A DNA stretch of 64,000 bases from DASUGC01 sp035606665 (GTDB lineage Bacteria > Acidobacteriota > Vicinamibacteria > Vicinamibacterales > SCN-69-37), in the NCBI GenBank assembly GCA_035606665.1, contig DATNEY010000013.1, positions 86,095 through 150,094 on the forward strand, in the 5' to 3' direction. Under the pieces are notes generated by a model, which worked only from the letters and a program-made list of their open reading frames with translations, searched no databases and was not told where the DNA came from. Shown piece by piece: positions 33,150 through 40,225 of the stretch (position 1 is its first letter; the number at the start of each line of letters is the position of its first letter). Made by a program: the position numbers and the translations under genes.

Positions 33150-33850
33150 TTCGTGCCTCCGGATGTCCAACGAACCAGCGTCTGCCCTGCCGTCGCGAGC
33201 GCCCGCTCGAGGCCGGCGTCGAGAGCGACGGATGACGACCGCGCGCGCATCGCGAGCGCCGCAATGGCCAGAAGCGGTGAAGAGGGCGCAACGGCGAGCG
33301 CTGCCGTCCGCGAGAACGCTGGCTTCTTCGGCATCAGGCACGAACCGTTTCCTTCGGTCAGAACCTGGCCGGTCTCGACGTCAACCAGCTCGAGCGTCAC
33401 GCGAAGGCGATCGACGTAGCGGGGGCTCGAGCGAAGTGGCGCCCGGCCGAAACCGGGGTGCGGCCGGCCTTGCGGCACGATGCCGGTCGAAGGCGAACCG
33501 TAGCCTGCGATGTCGCGGTACTTCGAGACGCGGCCGATGACCAGATATGCCACACCGGCTTCCCGAGCCCGGTCCCGGAGCGTCGTCGTGGACTCCCGAA
33601 ACGGCGCGCCCGATGCCACCCCCAGCCAGGTGCGATCCATGACCCGGTAGCGGCCGGACTCGACCATCTGCAACGCCACGCCATCCACCATCGCGTCCGT
33701 GGCTTTCACCGGGAGCTTCGAGGCTGAATCAACGATGAAGCCCGCAACCGCCACAGATGGCGCCGGGACCTGCGCACCGGCAATCACCGGCGAAAACACG
33801 CCGCCCGCCACCACGCCAGCAACCACGACAACCCTGCAGAGTTCGTTCAT
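33146..33850 (-). CDS. CsgG-like secreted protein, copy B
   Basis: 234 residues from ATG 33850. Signal peptide (VVVVAGVVAGGVFSPVIAGA). SVAVAGFIVDSASKLPVKATDAMVDGVALQMVESGRYRVMDRTWLGV, AGVAYLVIGRVSKY and LRVTLELVDVETGQVLTEG repeat the layout of the following gene, so the two are paralogues of equal length. A TATCCT box lies 6 nt before the start. Probably the first gene of a three-gene operon (CsgG-like, CsgG-like, FG-GAP/ASPIC). Confidence 0.75.
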   Translation of the reverse strand: MNELCRVVVVAGVVAGGVFSPVIAGAQVPAPSVAVAGFIVDSASKLPVKATDAMVDGVALQMVESGRYRVMDRTWLGVASGAPFRESTTTLRDRAREAGVAYLVIGRVSKYRDIAGYGSPSTGIVPQGRPHPGFGRAPLRSSPRYVDRLRVTLELVDVETGQVLTEGNGSCLMPKKPAFSRTAALAVAPSSPLLAIAALAMRARSSSVALDAGLERALATAGQTLVRWTSGGTK

Positions 33851-33856
33851 TGCTGC

Positions 33857-33862
33857 AGGATA
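33857..33862 (-). promoter_or_regulatory. -10-like box of the CsgG-like operon
   Basis: TATCCT on the minus strand ends 6 nt before ATG 33850. No ribosome-binding site in the gap. Confidence 0.3.
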
Positions 33863-33918
33863 GGAAACGGGCTGGACTGCCGTCCTGACGAGGCGCTGAG
33901 AATAGGGTGAGGAAACGC

Positions 33919-34467
33919 CTAGCTGAGGAGCCGGGCGAAGCAGAAGACGTCGGACGGCGACCCTGGCGCGAGATTCGGGAATTCCAGATACCTATGGAGC
34001 ACGCCCTCACGCGTAAAGCCCGTCTTTTCCAGAACGCGCGCCGATTTCTGGTGATCCACGTGGCAAAGCGCGTACAGGCGGACCAGGCCGATGGCCTGGC
34101 TCACGTCCACCATCGCGCGAACTGCTTCGGTCGCGTAGCCCATTCCCCACGCATCGCGCGCGAGGACGTAGCCGGTGGACGCGCGGTATGACGTTTCAAA
34201 CGCCAGGCCCGTGCCGCCGAGCAGTCGGCCATCTTCTCTCGATTCAATCAGATACGGCCCTGCGGGCCATCGCTGCCACTCGGTGTCGCTGAACTCCAGA
34301 AACTGCCTCGTCATGTCGGCGGAGTCATGGAGACGCCACGCCAGATAGCGGCTCACCTCGACGTCGCTCGCATATCGTTCGAAAACGACGGACGCGTCAT
34401 TGACGGTGGGTCGCCTGAGGATCAGCCGTTCGGTCTGGACGCGTTCTGGCGCCTTCTTCCTGGTCAT
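33919..34467 (-). CDS. GNAT-family N-acetyltransferase (RimJ/RimL-like)
   Basis: 182 residues from ATG 34467, which overlaps the upstream stop as ATGA. N-terminal RVQTERLILRRPTVNDASVVFERYASDVEVSRYL is the RimJ/RimL opening; the acetyl-CoA loop region is TGYVLARDAWGMGYATEAVRAMVDVSQ and the later HVDHQKSARVLEKTGFTREGVLHRYL is the usual ribosomal-protein-type end. It would acetylate an N-terminal amine or a small molecule; substrate unknown. Last gene of the DinB-SDR-DUF1697-GNAT operon. Confidence 0.88.
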   Translation of the reverse strand: MTRKKAPERVQTERLILRRPTVNDASVVFERYASDVEVSRYLAWRLHDSADMTRQFLEFSDTEWQRWPAGPYLIESREDGRLLGGTGLAFETSYRASTGYVLARDAWGMGYATEAVRAMVDVSQAIGLVRLYALCHVDHQKSARVLEKTGFTREGVLHRYLEFPNLAPGSPSDVFCFARLLS

Positions 34468-35027
34468 CGGTTCCGTGAAGCCTGTGTCTGCAAACTCAGC
34501 CGGCCTGCAAGCCTGACAATGGTATTCATTCCGCGAAGCGTTGAGCGAACTTTCAGCGCCTTCTCGATCGCGCCGTTCGAGATTTTCGATTCGCCCTGCT
34601 TCGCCCAGGTCAGCCAGTACCACTCCCGTCCATTCGCATGGAAACGGTCGAGGTCGCTCGCCATCCGGCCCAGCGCCGTCTGCGCCTCGCGAGAAAGGGG
34701 GGCCGCGAGAAAACCGACGTAGAGGACCCTTGCCGATTCGACATCGCTGCCGGAGAACGCCACGTAGCCGCTCACCTCAATCACCTCTTCGACGGTGCGG
34801 ACGAACGTCGAGACTTCGTACCCGAGATCCTTCTCGAGCTGCTTTTCAATCTGGCGCTCGAGCTTCGCCGTGTCCTTCGCCCGCGACGAGAACAGCACGT
34901 TGCCGCTGGCAATGAACGTATCGACGTCCGAGAAGCCAAGGCGGACGAAGGACTTCTTCAGCGCCTCCATCTTCACGACGCGCCCGCCGACGTTGATGGC
35001 CCTGAGAAACGCGACGTAGGAAGCCAC
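34464..35027 (-). CDS. DUF1697 family protein
   Basis: 187 residues from GTG 35027, which shares one base with the SDR stop (TAGTG). N-terminal SYVAFLRAINVGGRVVKMEALKKSFVRLGFSDVDTFIASGNVLFSS is diagnostic of DUF1697; the later part carries the variable GYEVSTFVRTVEEV and ALKVRSTLRGMNTIVRLA. No biochemical function is established for the family. Its tight packing between an SDR and an acetyltransferase makes an operon certain but does not define a role. Confidence 0.9.
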   Translation of the reverse strand: MASYVAFLRAINVGGRVVKMEALKKSFVRLGFSDVDTFIASGNVLFSSRAKDTAKLERQIEKQLEKDLGYEVSTFVRTVEEVIEVSGYVAFSGSDVESARVLYVGFLAAPLSREAQTALGRMASDLDRFHANGREWYWLTWAKQGESKISNGAIEKALKVRSTLRGMNTIVRLAGRLSLQTQASRNR

Positions 35028-36514
35028 TACCAGTCCGTGACTCTGTAGTCTTTGAGGAACTGGCCCCAGATGTGCGCGCCTGTGTTGATGCCGTCGATGA
35101 TCGGATCGACGATGCGCGCGCCGCCGTCGACGATGTCGAGCGGCGGATGAAACCGGTGCTCCGCGGTCTTTCGCGCGGCCACGTGCGCAGGATCCTCGTC
35201 CGTAATCCATCCGGTGTCGACGCTGTTCATGTGGATGCCGTCATGGAAGTAGTCGGTCGCCGACGTGCGCGTCATCATGTTCAGCGCCGCCTTCGCCATG
35301 TTCGTGTGCGGATGCCTCGTCGTCTTGAACCGCCGATAGAACTGCCCTTCCACCGCGGACACGTTGACGATGTGCTTGTCGCGATTGGCCGTCCTGAGCA
35401 TTAGAGGCTTCAGCCGGGCGTTGAAAACGAATGGCGCCACCGCATTTACGAGGTGGACCTCCAGCAGCTCGACCGTGGAAACCTCCGCGAGCAGCAGACG
35501 CCACGAGTTACGATCGCGAAGATCGAGCTGCTGCAGATCCTGATCGAGCGTGCCCTCGGGGAAGAATTCGCGGGCGACTAGATCCTCGGGGAGCAACGGA
35601 ACCTGCGACAACTCAGCTGACGGGCGGATTTGGTGATTTGGTGATTTGGCGATCTGGTGATTGTCGGAGCCAAGGAGCTTTTTCGCCGGCGCAGGCAGGT
35701 CAACGAGCGCGCGTTCCTGTTCCATCATGTGCTGATAGAACGCCGGCGGCCGCCGAACCGTCTGGCACGCGTTGTTGACGATGAAGTCCAGCCGGCTCCG
35801 CGTCGTCAGCATGTCGTGGCAGAACGCCTCGACGCTCGGCGTATGCCTGAGGTCGAGACCGAAGACCTCGAGCCGATCCGACCAGTCCGCGAAGTCCGCT
35901 TCCGCCGCGTAGCGCTTCGCCGCGTCACGCGGGAATCTCGTGGTGACGATGAGATGGGCGCCGGAGCGCAGAAGCTTGATGCCGGCCTGGTAGCCGATCT
36001 TCACCCGTCCGCCTGACAGCAACGCGACTCGCCCACGCAGATCGGCGAGCTCGCCGCGCTTGCGGTAGTTCAGGGCCGCGCAGTCAGGGCAGAGCTGATC
36101 GTAGAAGTGATGCAGTTCGGAGTATTGCTGCTTGCAGACGTAGCAATGCTTCTCGTCGACACGCCTGGGATTTGCCTCCGCCTCGAGTGCCTTCGGCGGG
36201 AACACGTTCGGAGTGGTGAACACCGTCTGCCTGCGCAGCGAGCGGATGCCGGTTTCGTGCAGGGCGCCGTCCGCCTTCTCGACGCGGTCCTTCTTCCGCC
36301 GCTTCTCCACGGCCTTGACGAGATGCCGCCGCTGCGCCACGTCCGGATTGAAGACGTTGCCGGCGGCCTGAATCAGCCGCGTGCGTTCCTCGGGCGCGAG
36401 CTCCGACAGCATCGAGCGGTTGCGCGCGACCTCTTCGAGGAAATCGGTCAGCTCGCGGAGGCGGCTGACCACATCGCCAAGCGGCTCGTTCGGGAGGTCC
36501 AGCTTCGAGGACAT
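35027..36514 (-). CDS. SDR-family protein with N-terminal zinc ribbon and non-canonical active site
   Basis: 495 residues from ATG 36514, 4 nt after the DinB stop. Residues 1-120 are mostly helical; CYVC (124-127) and CPDC (142-145) form a probable zinc ribbon. The Rossmann fold follows: LSGGRVKIG (166-174) replaces TGxxxGIG, NNAC is at 247-250 and the active-site Ser is S386. The usual Tyr of YxxxK aligns with Thr404 (TNMAK, Lys408), so the canonical catalytic tyrosine is missing. Residues ~285-297 (NHQIAKSPNHQI) come from a DNA tandem repeat. Activity is uncertain; binding or regulation is possible. Confidence 0.8.
   Translation of the reverse strand: MSSKLDLPNEPLGDVVSRLRELTDFLEEVARNRSMLSELAPEERTRLIQAAGNVFNPDVAQRRHLVKAVEKRRKKDRVEKADGALHETGIRSLRRQTVFTTPNVFPPKALEAEANPRRVDEKHCYVCKQQYSELHHFYDQLCPDCAALNYRKRGELADLRGRVALLSGGRVKIGYQAGIKLLRSGAHLIVTTRFPRDAAKRYAAEADFADWSDRLEVFGLDLRHTPSVEAFCHDMLTTRSRLDFIVNNACQTVRRPPAFYQHMMEQERALVDLPAPAKKLLGSDNHQIAKSPNHQIRPSAELSQVPLLPEDLVAREFFPEGTLDQDLQQLDLRDRNSWRLLLAEVSTVELLEVHLVNAVAPFVFNARLKPLMLRTANRDKHIVNVSAVEGQFYRRFKTTRHPHTNMAKAALNMMTRTSATDYFHDGIHMNSVDTGWITDEDPAHVAARKTAEHRFHPPLDIVDGGARIVDPIIDGINTGAHIWGQFLKDYRVTDW
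35627..35663. repeat. Intragenic GATTTGGT tandem repeat in the SDR gene
   Basis: Four and a half 8-nt units (GATTTGGT, GATTTGGT, GATTTGGC, GATCTGGT, GATTG) sit inside the SDR gene and encode the periodic peptide NHQIAKSPNHQI on the minus strand. Confidence 0.75.
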
Positions 36515-36518
36515 GCGA

Positions 36519-37034
36519 TCAGTAACGCTCCCGGAGGATACGGGCATGGTGGGCGACATGGCCGGCCGCGATGAAAGCCAGCGCGCGCACCGTAACTTCG
36601 TGCCCGCTCGCCACGCCGCGGCGCGACCACGCCTCGTCTGGCAGACCGTCGAAGAGCGCGAGCGTCGAGGAGCGAATGGCCTTGAACTCGGCCAGGTGGC
36701 TCGCCCATGTCCGGTTGTCCGCGCCGGCATTGGCGATGGCAACATCCTGATCGAAGCTCGGCTGCGGCTCCGGGAGCGCACGCGCGAACCACATCGCGCG
36801 CATCGTAAACAGCCGTTCGGTGTCGTTGATGTGGCTCAGGACCTGTTTGATCGACCACTTGTCCGGGGCGTACCGGTGCCCGGAGTGTTCCTCGGAAATA
36901 CCGTCGAAGAGCGGCAGGATGTCGACCGCCTGCGACGCCAGGACCTGCCGGATGTCACCGGACGGGACCTGGTCGATGTATTTGACGTAGTACTCGGCGG
37001 CTTCATGCTCGTCGGGGCGAGGAAACGGGTCCAT
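36519..37034 (-). CDS. DinB-like (YfiT/DUF664-type) four-helix metal-binding protein
   Basis: 171 residues from ATG 37034. The fold signature is WSIKQVLSHINDTERLFTMRAMWFAR (first metal His) and a C-terminal AFIAAGHVAHHARILRERY (two further His), consistent with the three-His site of DinB proteins, which act as thiol-dependent transferases or detoxification enzymes. It is the first gene of a four-gene operon with SDR, DUF1697 and GNAT genes. TAGCAT lies 9 nt before the start on the minus strand. Confidence 0.88.
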   Translation of the reverse strand: MDPFPRPDEHEAAEYYVKYIDQVPSGDIRQVLASQAVDILPLFDGISEEHSGHRYAPDKWSIKQVLSHINDTERLFTMRAMWFARALPEPQPSFDQDVAIANAGADNRTWASHLAEFKAIRSSTLALFDGLPDEAWSRRGVASGHEVTVRALAFIAAGHVAHHARILRERY

Positions 37035-37080
37035 ACCAGACGCATGCTAGCAAACGGCCGCGCCGGCATCGACCGTGAAT

Positions 37081-37134
37081 GGGGTCAGACCACATTGGAG
37101 TTTTTCCAACGTGGTCTGACCCCGGTCTGACCCC
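37081..37134. repeat. REP-like palindrome: GGGGTCAGACC with TTGGAG core
   Basis: A 19-bp inverted repeat (37081-37099 with 37105-37123, one mismatch) reads GGGGTCAGACCACATTGGA and its complement, with an inner TTGGAGTTTTTCCAA hairpin; a further half-site GGTCTGACCCC ends at 37134. It lies between the DinB operon promoter and the pilin stop. Half-sites of the same motif occur at 28132-28143, and the TTGGAG core recurs at 55006-55055. Confidence 0.75.
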
Positions 37135-37656
37135 TTACTGGATCGGCGTCGCCGGCGCGCCGAAGGGCTCCGTCGGCGCCGTGCCGCCCGTCAGCTGCCA
37201 GATCGTGTTGCCCGCGTTGGTCGCGAACGCCCGGGTGCCCGTCGTGTTCAGCGACTGCGGTACGGCCGTGGCGTAGTAGGTCGTGATCGTCGCTGTGCCG
37301 TTGCAGTCGTTCGGTCCCGCCGCGGAACCGGCGCCGGCCGCCATCGTCAGGTTGTAGCCGCTCTTCTGCGGGGCCGCCACGGAGCCCAGGTCCTTCGAGA
37401 TGAACCCCTCGCTGCCGGCCGCCGGCGGCGTGCCCAGCACGACGTACGTCGCGGCGTAGGCGCCGTTTCCACAAGCGGCCGAATACGCCACCTGCGACGA
37501 TGTCGTCACCTTGAGTGACGCAATCGCCGACGTTTCATTGCCGGTCATGCGCGCCCGCAACAGGCCGGGCACGGCAATCGCCGCGATGATGGAAATGATC
37601 GCCACGACAATCAACAACTCAATCAACGTGAATCCGCGTTCGCTGTTCGCTCTCAT
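37135..37656 (-). CDS. Type IV pilin-like prepilin (type IV pilus or type II secretion)
   Basis: 173 residues from ATG 37656 with a good GGGAG site 4 nt upstream. The prepilin-peptidase motif RGFTLIELLIVVAIISIIAAIAVPGLL has the cleavage Gly, Phe at +1 and Glu at +5. The body is small-residue-rich and ends with a paired-Cys region (AACGNGAY ... GPNDCNGT) that could form the D-loop disulphide. No other pilus genes are nearby, so it is an orphan major or minor pilin. Confidence 0.9.
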   Translation of the reverse strand: MRANSERGFTLIELLIVVAIISIIAAIAVPGLLRARMTGNETSAIASLKVTTSSQVAYSAACGNGAYAATYVVLGTPPAAGSEGFISKDLGSVAAPQKSGYNLTMAAGAGSAAGPNDCNGTATITTYYATAVPQSLNTTGTRAFATNAGNTIWQLTGGTAPTEPFGAPATPIQ

Positions 37657-37923
37657 GTCTCCCTCATTCGACACCTGCGGCGCAACATCTCTGATGACGT
37701 CGGACAAAACCGGACGCCCAACGCGCCTGTGTCAGTTGTCATGCTGTGAAGCAAAGAGGTTGCCAGCCTCGGCACTGGAAATGCGTTTCGAACTGACGGG
37801 ACCGTGGCTCACGCGCGCGACGGACACGACGAAATCGCGGAATCGCGCCGCGAGGGATGTAAGCGTCACGCTCGAACGAAAACGAAACGACGGAATCGTC
37901 AGCGCACGGGGGATGGTCGGAAG

Positions 37924-40224
37924 CTATTTCGCCCGAACATAAAGATCGAGCCGCGAGAAGCTGAACTGGCTGGCAGCGGCGTCGATCACGTTGACCTGGC
38001 ATGTGTAGAGGCCCGGCGTGAACGTGCTCGCGTCCACTTCGAACTCGAAGATGGCCGCCTTACGGTCGGCGGCATCGAGTACCGTCCGTTCGACAATCGG
38101 CGTTTCGTACACCTTGACCTTGCCGCGATAGAACGCCAGGTTCGTGCGAATCTGCGGTTGGTTCTCCGTCAGCGCAGGCTCATAGACCTCGTAATAGAAG
38201 TAGAGCTTCTGATCCTGCGTGACCACATGCGTGAGGTTCGGAATGATCTCCAGGTTGTCCCGTACGAGCGGGCTCAGCGTCTTGCGCGCCGGCTTGCCGA
38301 GCTGGAGCTGGGTGCTCATCACGATGGAGCTCACTTTGACGGGCGCGCGATTCAGTTCGGGCACGAGCACGGCTGCCTCGAACGTCCCCATTTTGCCCGT
38401 GACGTTCTCGCGGACGATGATGCGCGCGATGTAGCGGCCAGGGGGAAGCGTGGCGCCTGTCTGGAAGAGTACCTGGCGCGAGGCGAGGGAATCGCGGGTC
38501 GCGGCCGGTACCGTGATCGTCTGCTTGATGGTGGCGAACGGTTGATTGCGCTCGTCACGCACGAACCCCCGGATGTCGAGAACCTCGTCGCTGGTTGACG
38601 CGGGCACGGCCTCACCGGGGATCGCCAGCGAGATGGGGACGTAGAAGCACGACGGCATGAAGCCCCCAGGGCCGCCTGGCCCACCGCGTCCACCCTGGCC
38701 ACCGGGACCGCCGCGTCCGTCTCCGCCACGACCACCACCGCCGCCAGGTCCCGCACCACCAGGACCGGGGCCGCCCCGGCCGCCGAAGCCGACCTGCTGC
38801 CCGCACGCGTCAGCGTTGGCGAGCTTGAAGTAGCCGGCCGTGACGAAGAGCGGCACGTCGGTCGCGGGAATCGCCATCAGCAGCTGTTCCTGCATCTGGG
38901 ATTCGCGATCGGCCTTGTTCGTGTGGGTGAAGTCCCGGTCGGCGTAATAGCCCTCGCGCGAACGGACGCGAGCGTCAAGCTTGTTTTTCAGCCGCACCTC
39001 AATCTTGCGATACGTGCCGTCCTGCTTGGTGTTGGTGCTCCCGTATCCGAGGATGTAGTACGACGACACCTCATTCGTGATTCTGTTGAACGCCTCGCCG
39101 AAGTCGTTGGAGTCGGTGAAGGCTGTCCCACCCGTGTCGGCCGCCAGCGACTGCAGCGTTTCCTGCTGAGCCGCGAGGCGCGAGAACTGCTGCGCCACGC
39201 CACGGCCCGAGAAGGCGGCGACGCCGCCGCGGCTGCCCTGTCGCGCGCTGCCGCCGGCGACCACGACCTGCAGCCCGCGCGAGTCCACGGGGTTAATCGA
39301 CGTATTCGCGCGGCTGCAGGCGTTCACCGCCGATCGCGATTCCACGGCGTTGTCCGACCCGTTTCGGGCCATTCCGGAACTGAAGTAGAGAATGGACTTT
39401 CGCTGCTGAATCGACAGCAGGCCGTCGCACAGCGTCTTGATGCCGCGCAGCCGGATGTCGTTGTTGAACGAGTCGAGCTCCTGCACGCTCGCATCAACCG
39501 TGGCGGTCGCTGTCGTCGCCGTGTTCGTGGCCTCGTCGGCAGCCATCGTGCTGGCGTCGACGTCCGCGGTCGCGGTGCCGTCGGTGACGGCAAACGCCTT
39601 CAACACCGACACGACCCTGGCCTTGTCATTCGTGAAGTCCGACAGAATCTGAAGCGTGGATCCAATTGACGCCACCGCCACGAGATCCGCGGGCGACATC
39701 TTGTCCTGGCCCCACTTGATCGCGGCGTCCGCGGCTTTCTGCACGTCTTCGGGCTGCATGGAGCTCGTGTCGAAGAGCAGCACCCAGATGCGGCGCCCGG
39801 CGACTTCGTCCGACGTCAGCGGTCCACGGCTGACGTCGACCGCCGTCATTGGTACAGGCGCTGCACCTGCCGTGACTTTGGGATCTGCCGCAACGCCCGC
39901 GGGTGGAGTCGTCGTCACCCTGACGGGAACGCCGGCCTTCGCGTCACCCAGTCTGGACAGTGTCGACGCCGACACGATGGTTTCGGCCGGCGCCGCCACG
40001 TGCTCCTCGGCGAACGTCACGATCGCCTGAGGCCTGCCGTTCTCGAGCACCTCGAAGTCGGTGGCTTTGAGGTCCTTGATCGGCTGGCCCTTGCCGTCGC
40101 GAACGGTCACGTCCACAAGGATGAGATTGACGCTGCTGCGAAACGTGGGGGCCTGCTGCCCGACGACGAGCGCCGGTGCCGCAAGGACGAGCGCGAACAG
40201 GCTTGCGAGAAGTCTGGTGTGCAT
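37924..40224 (-). CDS. Large VWA-domain protein (acidobacterial type) with Gly-rich linker
   Basis: 766 residues. Signal peptide (TRLLASLFALVLAAPALVVG), then the family's RSSVNLILVDVTVRDGKGQPIKDLKATDFEVLENG segment, a von Willebrand A domain with the metal site DTSSM, and a long insert rich in Ala/Thr (~200-240). YYILGYGSTNTKQDGTYRKIEVRLKNKLDARVRSREGYYADRD ends the VWA unit. A ~40-residue Gly/Arg/Pro run (GGRGGPGPGG...) follows, then a beta-rich C-terminal half. It begins 1 nt after the receptor stop, so the two are cotranscribed and probably form an outer-membrane complex. Confidence 0.88.
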   Translation of the reverse strand: MHTRLLASLFALVLAAPALVVGQQAPTFRSSVNLILVDVTVRDGKGQPIKDLKATDFEVLENGRPQAIVTFAEEHVAAPAETIVSASTLSRLGDAKAGVPVRVTTTPPAGVAADPKVTAGAAPVPMTAVDVSRGPLTSDEVAGRRIWVLLFDTSSMQPEDVQKAADAAIKWGQDKMSPADLVAVASIGSTLQILSDFTNDKARVVSVLKAFAVTDGTATADVDASTMAADEATNTATTATATVDASVQELDSFNNDIRLRGIKTLCDGLLSIQQRKSILYFSSGMARNGSDNAVESRSAVNACSRANTSINPVDSRGLQVVVAGGSARQGSRGGVAAFSGRGVAQQFSRLAAQQETLQSLAADTGGTAFTDSNDFGEAFNRITNEVSSYYILGYGSTNTKQDGTYRKIEVRLKNKLDARVRSREGYYADRDFTHTNKADRESQMQEQLLMAIPATDVPLFVTAGYFKLANADACGQQVGFGGRGGPGPGGAGPGGGGGRGGDGRGGPGGQGGRGGPGGPGGFMPSCFYVPISLAIPGEAVPASTSDEVLDIRGFVRDERNQPFATIKQTITVPAATRDSLASRQVLFQTGATLPPGRYIARIIVRENVTGKMGTFEAAVLVPELNRAPVKVSSIVMSTQLQLGKPARKTLSPLVRDNLEIIPNLTHVVTQDQKLYFYYEVYEPALTENQPQIRTNLAFYRGKVKVYETPIVERTVLDAADRKAAIFEFEVDASTFTPGLYTCQVNVIDAAASQFSFSRLDLYVRAK

Positions 40225-40225
40225 G

